Source: Microvirga sp. ACRRW
Lineage (GTDB): Bacteria > Pseudomonadota > Alphaproteobacteria > Rhizobiales > Beijerinckiaceae
Assembly: GCF_022346925.1 (NCBI RefSeq)
Contig: NZ_JAKRNJ010000001.1
Span: 682,001-746,000, forward strand
Direction: 5' to 3'
Length of the DNA stretch: 64,000 bases
In this document: piece by piece, positions 51,840-60,156 of the stretch
How the letters are laid out: every line of letters starts with the position of its first letter
How positions within the stretch are numbered: the first letter of the stretch is position 1
Notes under the pieces: generated by a model
Told to the model about the DNA's origin: nothing
What the model saw: only the letters and a program-made list of their open reading frames with translations
Databases searched by the model: none
Translations under genes and position numbers: made by a program

Positions 51840-52748
51840 GTGAACCGGATACCCGGCTACGAGTTCTTTGGAAAGCAGGCAAAAGTGATCGACAGGTCTT
51901 TCGAGAACAGGCACAGTCCCATGATGCGTCTCGCCGACACTCATCCTGATGATATCGCCCTCAGGCTTGCGTCCATCGCTTCCGAGGCCGCGCATCTTCT
52001 GCGGGGCATGGAAAATGCGTTGATCGACAAACGCATCAAGGACGATGGAAGCCCGAGCACGGCGGCCGATCTGGCGGCGGAAGAGCTGATCATCCGCCAC
52101 TTGCACGAAGCCTGGCCCGGAGTTCCCGTCGTGGCCGAGGAAACGGCGAGCACGGCTCATGCGGGTAAGCTCTTCTTCCTGGTAGACCCTCTCGACGGCA
52201 CGGGCGACTTCATTCACGGCACCGGGGAATACAGCGTCAACATCGCCCTGATCCAGGGAAACCGCCCCCTGGCAGCAGCGGTTGCGGGCCCAGCCCTGGG
52301 CAAGGTCTGGATCGCAGGCACAAGAGCCCGGATGAGCCCGATGCCCGAACCCGGCAGCGATGCGTTCGATTGGCAGGACATCAAGGTTCGCAGTGCCCCC
52401 GAGGACGGCCTCGTCGCCCTCGTCAGCCGCCGCCATGGGGACTTCGCGACGGAGGCCTGCCTCTCGGTGCTGTCCATCGGCACGAGGCGCATGACCTCCT
52501 CGGCCCTGAAATTCTGCCTGATCGCCTCGGGCGAGGCCGATATCTATGTGCGCTGCGGGGCGACCATGGAATGGGACACGGCGGCGGGAGACCATGTGCT
52601 CTGTTGCGCGGGCGGCAGCGTCGTCGGCCCCGGCGGCGTTCCGCTCACCTATGGCCACGAGGTGCGGGGCTATCGCAACGGCCCCTTCGCCGCCATGGGG
52701 GATACGTCGCTTGCGCCCAAGCTCGACCTGCCGGCGGCTGCGGCCTGA
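51840..52748 (+). CDS. cysQ: 3'(2'),5'-bisphosphate nucleotidase, CysQ-like
   Basis: The 302-residue protein belongs to the inositol monophosphatase superfamily, with metal motifs VVAEETAS and FFLVDPLDGTGDFIHGTGEYSVNIALI, and the C-terminal WDTAAGDHVL. CysQ hydrolyses PAP/PAPS and relieves toxicity in sulfate assimilation; a generic inositol monophosphatase is the alternative. GTG 51840 has AGGA 8 nt upstream; ATG 51921 (MMRLADTHPDDIAL) is an alternative that gives the more usual N-terminus. Confidence 0.82.
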   Translation: MNRIPGYEFFGKQAKVIDRSFENRHSPMMRLADTHPDDIALRLASIASEAAHLLRGMENALIDKRIKDDGSPSTAADLAAEELIIRHLHEAWPGVPVVAEETASTAHAGKLFFLVDPLDGTGDFIHGTGEYSVNIALIQGNRPLAAAVAGPALGKVWIAGTRARMSPMPEPGSDAFDWQDIKVRSAPEDGLVALVSRRHGDFATEACLSVLSIGTRRMTSSALKFCLIASGEADIYVRCGATMEWDTAAGDHVLCCAGGSVVGPGGVPLTYGHEVRGYRNGPFAAMGDTSLAPKLDLPAAAA

Positions 52749-52893
52749 GATCGCAACCGCCCTACCCCTGCGGCACCAAAGCACCGTCCGTACAGAGATT
52801 GTTAGGGTTGATGCTCGTAAAATCGGGGTTCGATAGAAGCCATCCGTGCTGAAAGAGCCGGATCGTCCCCTGTCTCATACGAGGAGATAGCCC

Positions 52894-53496
52894 ATGCGCT
52901 CCCGAATTTCCTTTGTTGCCGCGGTTGCCCTCGCCGCCCTTGCCGGCGCCCTCCCCTCTCAAGGCTGGGCGCAAACCTATCAGCCGGCCTATGCGAACAA
53001 TCCGGGCAATCCCGAATCCTTCAATTCCAACGAGCTCGTCGATTCCGGCCATCAGTTCTTCGGCTCGGCCTCCCGTGGCCTTGCCCTCACGCTTCAGGAG
53101 GCCGTGCGCCGCTGGGGTGAGCCCAACGGCTATATCCTCGGCCAGGAAGCCTCCGGCGCCATCATCGGCGGCCTGCGCTATGGCGAGGGCAAGCTGTTCA
53201 CCCGCAACGCGGGCGAGCGCAAGATCTTCTGGCAGGGGCCGTCCGTAGGCTTCGATTTCGGCGGCGAAGGCTCCCGGACCATGATGCTGGTCTACAACAT
53301 GCCCTTCACCGATGCCCTCTATAAGCGCTTCGTGGGTATCGACGGCTCGGCCTATTTCATCGGTGGCTTCGGCATGACGGCGCTGGCGGCCGACCAGATG
53401 GTCGTGGTTCCGATCCGCACCGGCGTCGGCGCGCGTCTCGGCGTCAATATGGGCTATCTGAAGTTCACGCCCGAGCCGACCTGGAATCCTTTCTAG
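52894..53496 (+). CDS. eipA: Envelope integrity protein EipA (DUF1134)
   Basis: The 200-residue protein has a signal peptide (MRSRISFVAAVALAALAGALPSQGWA-QTYQ), then a DUF1134 domain (QFFGSASRGLALTLQEAVRRWGEPNGYILGQEASGAIIGGLRYGEGKLF ... GEGSRTMMLVYNM). The family includes Brucella EipA, a periplasmic protein needed for cell-envelope integrity and division. ATG 52894 follows GAGGAGA. I do not see a clear CtrA box upstream. Confidence 0.88.
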   Translation: MRSRISFVAAVALAALAGALPSQGWAQTYQPAYANNPGNPESFNSNELVDSGHQFFGSASRGLALTLQEAVRRWGEPNGYILGQEASGAIIGGLRYGEGKLFTRNAGERKIFWQGPSVGFDFGGEGSRTMMLVYNMPFTDALYKRFVGIDGSAYFIGGFGMTALAADQMVVVPIRTGVGARLGVNMGYLKFTPEPTWNPF

Positions 53497-53870
53497 GATC
53501 CCCCGCACAAATCACGCTGCCGGTCCGCCTTCTCTCGGCTTCTTCGCGTGTCAAAGAGCAAACGGGAATGGCCTCGCGAGCTGATGGCTCCGAGGTTTTG
53601 GGATCGAGGGAGGCGCGAGGAGGCGTCTGGCTCGCTTGTGTGAGTGTGTGAAGAACCCGACGGCTCCTCGCGCACGGTTCTTTTAGGCGGACACCGTGTC
53701 TTTCAACGATGGGCCTCCCGCCGCCAGGCTTGCGAGGCCTGACACAGGACCGCTCCCGGCTCCGACAATCACGACGCCTCGCGAGCGCGCCCCTCTCTGA
53801 GCCAAGATGAAACATTTATAGCCAAGGTTAGGACCAAAGTCAAGAACAAAAGAAGAACATTAACCCGCAT
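53497..53870. other. Non-coding region after eipA
   Basis: No supportable gene. Open frames on the minus strand have a composition unlike the neighbours and lack a ribosome site. The left part is moderately GC-rich; the end (53810-53870) is A-rich and may hold a promoter. Confidence 0.4.
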
Positions 53871-53874
53871 CGTC

Positions 53875-54102
53875 ATGGCCGGGCTTGTCCCGGCCATCCA
53901 CGTCTGAAGAGCCGCTGCAGCAAAAGACGGGGATCACCGGCACAAGGCCGGTGATGACGGCGGAGGGCGTCATCCCGGACGGCGCAGCCGATCCGGGATC
54001 GCGAGCAGGATAAGACGCGGGTATACCTCTCCCGCCCGGGAGAGGGGATCTGCGCCCTTCTCGTCACGCGATTCCGGGTTCTGCTCCGCAGCCCCGGGAT
54101 AA
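53875..54102. repeat. Cluster of five palindromes (REP/BIME-like)
   Basis: Successive hairpins: ATGGCCGGG-cttgt-CCCGGCCAT (53875-53897), ATCACCGGC-acaag-GCCGGTGAT (53933-53955), ATCCCGGA...ATCCGGGAT (53972-53999), CCTCTCCCG-cc-CGGGAGAGG (54026-54045) and an imperfect one around 54070-54102. The first two have identical 9+5+9 geometry. Similar intergenic palindromes are frequent in alphaproteobacterial genomes. Confidence 0.7.
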
Positions 54103-54304
54103 CCGATAAATGTGCACATGAGGACGCCTCTCTCCGCGCGGCCGGTGGAAACGGCATAAAGCTGCCCTAGAACGGGGCTTCCAGGACTGATTGGTCTGGA
54201 AAGCTGCGCAGGTACGATGCAGAGTGCCTGCGCATAACCGATCCGGTCTCATCCCGGCTTCCTGCCGGGTCCATGGAGTTGGCGTCCGCGTGGTTGAAAC
54301 CATC

Positions 54305-55324
54305 ATGATTTTCGCACTGGGGTTTGTCGCTGCAACCCTCGTCGCGCTCCTTATCATTCCCGCCGTCAATGCTCGCGCGGAGCGCTTGGCTCGCCGCAGG
54401 GCCGAGGCGCTGTTTCCCATGTCCATCTCCGAATTGACGGCGGAGAAGGATCACTTGCGCGCCGAGTTCGCAGTTCTGCAGCGCAAGATCGAGCGCAAGG
54501 CAGAGGAAGCTCTCGCCGCCAAGCATGAGAGCATGGAGGAGTTGGGCCGCCGTGCGGTGCGGATCGAGGCGCTCGAAAGCACTCTCACCGAACGCGACAA
54601 AATCGTCGCGCAGCTCGAAACGTCCCTTGCTGAAACGCAGACGAAACTGGCAGCCGTCGAGGATGAATTCGGCCAGACCAGAACCTACCTCTCCAGTGCA
54701 CGCGAGACCCTGGCTGCTCTTGAGAATGCCCATCGCGCCACGCTGAACGAATTGTCCAACACGCGCATGGAACTGGACGTCACACAAAATGACCGTTCCA
54801 AGTTCAAGACGGAACTGCTTCACACGCAGGAAAAGCTCGCGCGGTTGGAAACGGAATTCGCCGACATCGATCAGCGCCTGACGGCGTCTCTCAGTGACAT
54901 CGATGCCAAGCGCATCGCGATTTCGGACCTCGAAACTCGCCTGATGACACAGACTGCACGCGGCAACGATTTCGAGCGTGCAGTCAACGAGCGGCACACC
55001 GAATTGTCGAACGAGCGCGCGCGCCTCTCCGACCTTGCGAAGGAGCTGGCCGCAGCGCAAGAGCGCAGCCGGATTCTGGAGCAGCGTATCGGCGAGATCG
55101 AAGCCGAGCGCGACGAAGCGCGAAGCCGCCTCACCTTGCAGGAAAGCTCCAAGGCAAGTGACGAAGAGTTGCGCCGCCAGATCTCCGAGGTCGCCGCGAA
55201 GGTGATGAAGGCGAATGGCAGCGCATCACCGCGCAACGGCAATGGCAATGGCAGCGGCCGCAACAACAAGCGGCGCAATAAGACAACGGGAAAGCAGAAC
55301 CTGTCCGACCCCGCTATCTCCTGA
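54305..55324 (+). CDS. Membrane-anchored coiled-coil protein
   Basis: The 339-residue protein has an N-terminal membrane helix (MIFALGFVAATLVALLIIPAVNARAERLARRRAEALFP), then about 260 residues of almost continuous coiled coil (repeated Leu/Ala/Glu/Arg heptads). It ends in a basic Asn/Gly-rich tail (GNGNGSGRNNKRRNKTTGKQ). It may be a structural or division-related inner-membrane protein; no family is recognised. The ribosome site before ATG 54305 is weak; GTG 54290 is an alternative. Confidence 0.6.
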   Translation: MIFALGFVAATLVALLIIPAVNARAERLARRRAEALFPMSISELTAEKDHLRAEFAVLQRKIERKAEEALAAKHESMEELGRRAVRIEALESTLTERDKIVAQLETSLAETQTKLAAVEDEFGQTRTYLSSARETLAALENAHRATLNELSNTRMELDVTQNDRSKFKTELLHTQEKLARLETEFADIDQRLTASLSDIDAKRIAISDLETRLMTQTARGNDFERAVNERHTELSNERARLSDLAKELAAAQERSRILEQRIGEIEAERDEARSRLTLQESSKASDEELRRQISEVAAKVMKANGSASPRNGNGNGSGRNNKRRNKTTGKQNLSDPAIS

Positions 55325-55334
55325 GACCCACGGC

Positions 55335-55676
55335 TTACTTCGGTTCGACCTGGGGATTGCCACCCGGGCTGCCCGGCGGCGGGATGACCGGCGTCGTGTT
55401 GGGATCGGGCACGGGAGCCGGAACTGTCATGTCAGGCGTGGCCGTTGCCGGCGGACGGATAACTCCGTCTGATTTCTCCAGCTTGTCGCTCAGCGTAGAG
55501 CCGGTCGATGGGGGATCCTGCGATGGGATATTCCCCTGCGGGTCGACCTTTTCAGGCGGCATCTGCTGCAATGGAGGCATGTTCGGCGCCTGCTGGTTCA
55601 GGACGCCGGGATTTTGCGCCATGGCGGCGGTGATCCCACCTGCCATGGCGAGGGACAGAACCAGAATTCGCTTCAT
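55335..55676 (-). CDS. Secreted proline-rich small protein with EcfG promoter
   Basis: The 113-residue protein has a signal peptide (MKRILVLSLAMAGGITAAMA-QNPG), and the rest is Pro/Gln/Thr-rich and probably unstructured (NMPPLQQMPPEKVDPQGN ... VPDPNTTPVIPPPGSP). AAAGGAGC precedes ATG 55676. A perfect EcfG promoter lies just upstream (55698-55722), which points to a general-stress role. No family is recognised. Confidence 0.65.
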   Translation of the reverse strand: MKRILVLSLAMAGGITAAMAQNPGVLNQQAPNMPPLQQMPPEKVDPQGNIPSQDPPSTGSTLSDKLEKSDGVIRPPATATPDMTVPAPVPDPNTTPVIPPPGSPGGNPQVEPK

Positions 55677-55697
55677 GGATCGCTCCTTTCGAAAGGC

Positions 55698-55722
55698 AAC
55701 GAGCGATCCCGAAGGCAGTTCC
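55698..55722 (-). promoter_or_regulatory. EcfG promoter for the proline-rich protein
   Basis: On the minus strand: GGAAC-N16-CGTT, an exact match to the EcfG consensus, with the -10 element 22 bp upstream of the start codon. Confidence 0.75.
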
Positions 55723-55729
55723 GCTTCGC

Positions 55730-56593
55730 TTACTCGGCAGCCATGCGCGGCGAGGACGCCATCCGAATATAGATCTCGCGCAGCTTCTTCGTGACCGGTC
55801 CCGGTTTTCCATCGCAGATGGAGCGTCCGTCGATGGTCACGATGGGGAGCACGAAGGTGGATGCACTCGTCATGAAAGCCTCGGCGGCATCATATGCTTC
55901 CTCCACGGTGAACATCCGCTCTTCGAGTTCGATCCCGACATCTTTCGACAAAGCGAGAAGCGACTTGCGCGTGATGCCCGGCAGAATGGCATTCGACAGC
56001 GGCCGCACGACGATGCGTCCCTCCTTCGTGACGATGAAGCCGCTCGAAGAACCGCCCTCCGTCACGTAACCGTCCTGCACCATCCACGCTTCCTGCGCAC
56101 CGGCTTCCTTGGCCGCCTGCTTGGCGAGCACCTGCGCCAGCAGGTTGATCGACTTGATGTCGCGGCGGCTCCAGCGCTGATCCGGCACGGTGACGACGGC
56201 AATTCCCGTCTCCGCCGCGGGCGCGTTCACGATGGCCTTGGCCTGCGTGAACATGGCGACCGTGGGAGCGGCGTTTTCCGGGAACATGAAATCGCGTTCC
56301 GCCACACCGCGCGTCACCTGAAAATAGATGAAGCCTTCCGTCATACCGTTGCGGCGCGCGAGCTCTTCTTCGAGGCGCGTCCATTCCGCGCGCGAATAGG
56401 GATTGGGAATCCGCACCTCACCGAGCGAGCGTTCGAGGCGCTCGAGATGCGCATCGTTGTCGACGAGATTTCCGTCGAGCACGGCGATGCCCTCGTAAAC
56501 ACCGTCTCCGAACAGAAACCCTCGATCCATGAAGGGGACCTTGGCCTCTTCAATAGGAAGGAACGAGCCGTTCAGGAACACGATGCGGGACAT
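55730..56593 (-). CDS. dat: D-amino acid aminotransferase, class IV PLP enzyme
   Basis: The 287-residue protein has the fold IV PLP pattern: FMDRGFLFGDGVYEGIAVLDG near the start, the PLP lysine in RRDIKSINLLAQVLAKQAA, and EGGSSSGFIVTKEGRIV. The pattern fits D-amino acid transaminases, which make D-alanine/D-glutamate for peptidoglycan, more than branched-chain transaminases. The substrate call is from similarity of motifs only. Confidence 0.8.
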   Translation of the reverse strand: MSRIVFLNGSFLPIEEAKVPFMDRGFLFGDGVYEGIAVLDGNLVDNDAHLERLERSLGEVRIPNPYSRAEWTRLEEELARRNGMTEGFIYFQVTRGVAERDFMFPENAAPTVAMFTQAKAIVNAPAAETGIAVVTVPDQRWSRRDIKSINLLAQVLAKQAAKEAGAQEAWMVQDGYVTEGGSSSGFIVTKEGRIVVRPLSNAILPGITRKSLLALSKDVGIELEERMFTVEEAYDAAEAFMTSASTFVLPIVTIDGRSICDGKPGPVTKKLREIYIRMASSPRMAAE

Positions 56594-56659
56594 GGATACC
56601 TCGAATGATATGCGTCACGAAGCTGCGCAGTGGATGGCCCACGCGGCAGGCTGACCTAA

Positions 56660-57310
56660 ATGCTCAAGCATCCCGTCAGCATGGCCATAGGTACCTCCAT
56701 GATGAAAGCGATGCCACTCTTCATTTCAGTGGTCGTTGCGATCTTCTCTCTCCCCTCCTCCGCTTCCGCTTCGCAGGCGGCGTTGAGCTGGTTCAAGAGT
56801 CAGGGTTTCGTTGGCCCCGAGGGAACACGGATCATCGCCTGCCATGGTTATGGCTGTTCGCGGCGTCAGGTGGTTTCTGTGGATGGCGGCTGGCTCGGCC
56901 GCGCTCGCGCCATCCTGAAAGGGGGCCGCGCCTCCGCGGAGGCGGAAAGGCAGGCCCTTTCGCAGGTCGTGAGCATCTACACGGCCTATCTGGCCGCCTC
57001 GATCGGCGGCAAGCGCGACGTCCCCGGCTCGCCCGCCGGAATGTCAGGCGTGCATGGCCAGATGGATTGCCTGGATGAAACCGCGAACACGACGAGCCTG
57101 CTGCTCGTGCTTCAGGGACAGGGCCTGCTCGCCCATCATCAGGTCGAGCCGCCGGAATCACGTGGATTTTTTCTGGATGGACGATACCCGCATTTTTCCG
57201 CCGTGATCGTCGACGAGAGCGGGACGGAATGGGCGGTCGATCCGTGGAGGCGAGCGCCGGGCCAGAAGCCGGAAATCCTGCCGCTCGTCCAGTGGCGGCA
57301 GGATTCCTGA
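56660..57310 (+). CDS. Secreted protein of unknown function, possible Cys-His-Asp hydrolase
   Basis: The 216-residue protein has a signal peptide, best started at MMKAMPLFISVVVAIFSLPSSASA (ATG 56699/56702), although an upstream ATG at 56660 is open. The mature part contains QMDCLDETANTTSLLLVLQGQGLL with a conserved-looking Cys, then PHFSAVIVDESGTEWAVDPW with His and Asp in the order of transglutaminase or papain-like catalytic triads. The resemblance is only by motif order. Another Cys pair (ACHGYGCS) might form a disulfide. Confidence 0.5.
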   Translation: MLKHPVSMAIGTSMMKAMPLFISVVVAIFSLPSSASASQAALSWFKSQGFVGPEGTRIIACHGYGCSRRQVVSVDGGWLGRARAILKGGRASAEAERQALSQVVSIYTAYLAASIGGKRDVPGSPAGMSGVHGQMDCLDETANTTSLLLVLQGQGLLAHHQVEPPESRGFFLDGRYPHFSAVIVDESGTEWAVDPWRRAPGQKPEILPLVQWRQDS

Positions 57311-57329
57311 ATCAAAACAGACCTGAGTC

Positions 57330-57632
57330 TTATTTCAGGTGCTGAGCAAGGTGCTTGTTCATCTCGAACATGGTCACCTTCGGCTTGCCGAAGATCGGCT
57401 GCAGCTTGTCGTCGGCGATGATCTCGCGCTTGTTCTCAGGGTTCTGAAGGTTGTTCTTCTTGATGTATTCCCACATCTTGCTGACCACCTCGCCGCGCGG
57501 CAGCGGGTTCGAGCCAACGATGGCCGCCAGCTCCTTGGACGGCTGCAGGGGCTTCTGAAGAGCATTGGGCTTGGAACCAGCGGCAGCAGCCTTCTTCGCT
57601 CCGGCTTTTCCGTCTGTCGTCTTGGTCGGCAT
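57330..57632 (-). CDS. SWIB/MDM2 domain protein
   Basis: The 100-residue protein has a Lys/Ala-rich N-terminus (MPTKTTDGKAGAKKAAAAG) and a SWIB domain at residues about 30-100 (LAAIVGSNPLPRGEVVSKMWEYIKKNNLQNPENKREIIADDKLQPIFGKPKVTMFEMNKHLAQHL). Bacterial SWIB proteins are typical of Chlamydiae and some Proteobacteria and are thought to bind DNA or alter supercoiling. A GGAGG site lies 6 nt before ATG 57632. Confidence 0.85.
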   Translation of the reverse strand: MPTKTTDGKAGAKKAAAAGSKPNALQKPLQPSKELAAIVGSNPLPRGEVVSKMWEYIKKNNLQNPENKREIIADDKLQPIFGKPKVTMFEMNKHLAQHLK

Positions 57633-57819
57633 GTATTCCTCCGGGAGTAGAGTGGGAAAGCTCGGCAGCAGCAATGTTACTTAATCGTGCCGCAAGCTCA
57701 TTGACCTTTCCTTGGTCGGATAATCCGGAGACCGGTTGAAACCCCAGTCCCCGATGGAAAGCCAATTCGGGCAGAGCTTATGTCTGCTCCGTGCCTACAG
57801 CAAGATAGACTTCAGGAAT

Positions 57820-58269
57820 TTAGGCTGTTTTCGGAAAAGGAAGGATTTTTGCCGTTTCCTGGGGAAGAAGCATGCCTTTTCCGGAGCGGGGATGCCTTCT
57901 GGACCGCTCCGCCGCCGATTGAACATGGGACACGATTGCCTCGTTCGGGCAAGGCTTGGCCAGGAAGGCCGCCCCCTGAGGCAAATCCCCCTCTGCCGGC
58001 CATTGCCGACCCGACATGATCAGAATTTCGGCCCCCGGCCAGGATTCATGAACCGCATGAGCGAGTTCGAACCCGTTGCAGCCGTTGGGCATATCCACGT
58101 CGGTGAGCAGAACATTCACGTCGAGGCCCGCCTTCATCAGGACGAGAGCTTCCGTGGCATTAGCGGCCTCGACCACCTTGAAACCGGAATCTTCGAGAAG
58201 TTCCGCCACGAAAAGGCGGATCAGAGGCTCGTCCTCGACCAGAAGAACTGTGGATTGCGGCTCAGGCAT
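57820..58269 (-). CDS. Single-domain response regulator with EcfG promoter
   Basis: The 149-residue protein is a receiver (residues about 6-125) with acidic pair VEDE, phospho-acceptor in VLLTDVDMPNGCNG, switch Ser in MSGR and lysine in LAKPC. It has a basic C-terminal tail and no output domain. ATG 58269 is used; GTG 58290 is an alternative. A perfect EcfG promoter lies 33 bp upstream. Such regulators in this context can feed into general stress or cell-cycle signalling. Confidence 0.8.
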   Translation of the reverse strand: MPEPQSTVLLVEDEPLIRLFVAELLEDSGFKVVEAANATEALVLMKAGLDVNVLLTDVDMPNGCNGFELAHAVHESWPGAEILIMSGRQWPAEGDLPQGAAFLAKPCPNEAIVSHVQSAAERSRRHPRSGKGMLLPQETAKILPFPKTA

Positions 58270-58301
58270 CAGGCACTCGGAGAAAGGCACAATTGCTCAT
58301 G

Positions 58302-58326
58302 AACGCTCAAGCTGGCGATTGGTTCC
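58302..58326 (-). promoter_or_regulatory. EcfG promoter for response regulator
   Basis: On the minus strand: GGAAC-N16-CGTT, exact match, with the -10 element 33 bp upstream of the response regulator start. Confidence 0.75.
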
Positions 58327-58351
58327 ATACCTCAATCATACCAGTTGGTGA

Positions 58352-59383
58352 TCAGGCCCTGAAGCGTTCCACATGCCGGGCCAGACCCTCGGACGCGATG
58401 TTCTTGTGTTTCGCCTCGACCTCGAAATCCGTCCACGCCAGATGGCGCGCCACGAGATCGTTGAGGGGGAGGTTCCACATCAGGTTCGAGTGGCCGCGCA
58501 GGTCCTTCGGCTTCACCCCCGCCTTCACAAGAGCCGCGAAGTCGGGAAGCACGCCGGTGTCGTGCTCCGCCAGCAGATCCTCCCTGGACACACTGATATG
58601 GCTCAAGGGCCGCACGTCCCGCCAGGAGGCAATGATCGTCGCGATCCTGGAATCGTCGGGCTCCACATACTCGCCTTCACTCTTGATCCAATGATGATGC
58701 AGATCGAGAACGAGCGGCACCGCGTCCGCCAGCGGTAACAGATCGTCGAGGCCATAGCTCACCTCGTCGTTCTCGATGGTGATCAGGTTGCGCGCAGTTT
58801 CGGACAAGCGCTCAAGACCTTGCCGGATGCCATCGATGCCCACCGCCTTCGCACCACCGTGGATGTTGATGTGAGCGCCATGCGGATGCCAGCCGCCGTC
58901 ATATCCCATCATGCGCATCACATCCGCATGATACTCGAACTCAGCAATTCCGTTCTCGGCCGCTGATGCGTTGGCGGATGCGATCACGCAGAACTGTCCC
59001 GGATGCATGCTGAGACGCACTCCATGCTCACGCGCAAGCTCACCCGCAGCGGCCAGCCTGCTTTCGATGAGATGACGCAGATCACGATCGCGGTAGAATT
59101 CCAGACAGCTGGAATGCGTATAGCCGGGCAAAAGATCGCTGGAGAGACGGTGCAGCCGCTCCAGTTTCGGGCGACTTGCCACGTGCCCGATCTGACGTGT
59201 GGCGGCCTCGAGATTATGGGCCACGACGGAGAACAGCTTATCGTAAGCAGCCTGCGGATTCAGACGGCTGAGATAAGCCATCGTCACCGTGCTCGTGTTC
59301 ATCTGTCGCGAGGTTTCAGAACTTCCGTCTTCAGGCAGGAATTTGCAGCAGAAGCCAAGTCGTTGATGTCGTTGATCCGGCAT
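58352..59383 (-). CDS. uvsE: UV damage endonuclease UvsE
   Basis: The 343-residue protein has the UvsE/UVDE pattern: RLGFCCKF near the start, MNTSTVTMAYLSR, LHRLSSDLLPGYTHSSC, SMHPGQFCVIAS, HINIHGGAKAVG, IENDEVSYGLDDLLPLADAVPLVLDLHHHWI and the final GHSNLMWNLPLND. The enzyme cuts DNA next to UV photoproducts. ATG 59383 (MPDQRHQRLGFCCKF) keeps the conserved N-terminus; ATG 59416 is possible. It follows the response regulator on the same strand within 35 bp, so both share one EcfG promoter. Confidence 0.88.
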   Translation of the reverse strand: MPDQRHQRLGFCCKFLPEDGSSETSRQMNTSTVTMAYLSRLNPQAAYDKLFSVVAHNLEAATRQIGHVASRPKLERLHRLSSDLLPGYTHSSCLEFYRDRDLRHLIESRLAAAGELAREHGVRLSMHPGQFCVIASANASAAENGIAEFEYHADVMRMMGYDGGWHPHGAHINIHGGAKAVGIDGIRQGLERLSETARNLITIENDEVSYGLDDLLPLADAVPLVLDLHHHWIKSEGEYVEPDDSRIATIIASWRDVRPLSHISVSREDLLAEHDTGVLPDFAALVKAGVKPKDLRGHSNLMWNLPLNDLVARHLAWTDFEVEAKHKNIASEGLARHVERFRA

Positions 59384-59417
59384 ATTCGAGATGCGCGCGC
59401 CCTCCAGCGTCAGCATC

Positions 59418-59771
59418 TCAGCATGAATACGAGCGGGAAGACATCGCGTCAATCGACCGCAGGATGGCTCGTTCCTCGAAAGGTTTTGGGATGAAAGCCG
59501 CCTCCCGCAACGAATGCGGCAGATCGCCTGGATGCGAGGCCGACACGAAGGCAAAGGGAATGCGCCGCTCGGTCAGCGCGTTGGCGACACCGAAGCTCTT
59601 GCCGCCGACCACGTCGATATCGAGGAGTGCATAGTCGAACTCATCCTCGATGTGGTCGTAGGTTTCATCAATCGAATTGAAAACGCCGACGATCTCGTGA
59701 CCCTCGTCTTCCAGGATGGTCTGGAGGTCGGAGGCAATAAATGGATCATCTTCCAAAATCAGAATACGCAC
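59418..59771 (-). CDS. Single-domain response regulator, first gene of uvsE operon
   Basis: The 117-residue receiver (MRILILEDDPFIASDLQTILEDEGHEIVGVFNS ... ALLDIDVVGGKSFGVANALTERRIPFAFVSASHPG ... PKPF) has the acidic pair, phospho-acceptor and switch residues intact. It resembles single-domain CheY-like regulators common in Hyphomicrobiales. It precedes uvsE. An exact EcfG promoter lies about 90 bp upstream, implying a leader or further control. Confidence 0.82.
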   Translation of the reverse strand: MRILILEDDPFIASDLQTILEDEGHEIVGVFNSIDETYDHIEDEFDYALLDIDVVGGKSFGVANALTERRIPFAFVSASHPGDLPHSLREAAFIPKPFEERAILRSIDAMSSRSYSC

Positions 59772-59859
59772 ACTAAAGCTCCGCTCGCTTCAATCGGACC
59801 GCTTCTTAAAGCCAAATTTATACAGCTGAAACGCAACCCTATCCCGAACCTTCATGAGC

Positions 59860-59884
59860 AACGGCTTCATGGATGCGAGGTTCC
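59860..59884 (-). promoter_or_regulatory. EcfG promoter for response regulator-uvsE operon
   Basis: On the minus strand: GGAAC-N16-CGTT, exact consensus, with its -10 element 89 bp before the response regulator start at 59771. Confidence 0.72.
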
Positions 59885-60105
59885 AGCCTTTGCCTGCAAC
59901 TCCACGGGTTTCAAGGCCGCATGGTTAAACTTTGCTACCCTCAAGCTCTTGAAATGCGGAAAGGGGCAACCCATCTCAGCATCAACCTGGTAGCGCCCTG
60001 GCGCGGCCAGATACGGTCACGTTGCCGATATCATGACGCCGGATGTACGCGCATGATTTCGCCGTGGCCGTTGCCATTTCTGGCGCGGCTTATCAGAAGC
60101 GCGCA
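59885..60105. other. Intergenic region
   Basis: No supportable gene or RNA between the uvsE-operon promoter and the terminator of the stress operon. Confidence 0.4.
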
Positions 60106-60140
60106 ATAAAAAACGCCGGCATTGAGCCGGCGTTTTTTAT
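60106..60140. terminator. Terminator of the four-gene stress operon
   Basis: AAAAAACGCCGGC and GCCGGCGTTTTTT form a 13-bp (extendable to 15-bp) stem with an ATTGA loop and T runs on both strands, 17 bp after the last gene of the minus-strand operon. Confidence 0.92.
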
Positions 60141-60156
60141 CGACTGTAAGGACTGC

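Noticed and set aside
53875..54102. CRISPR array
   Set aside because: The repeats are different palindromes at irregular spacing, without unique spacers or cas genes.
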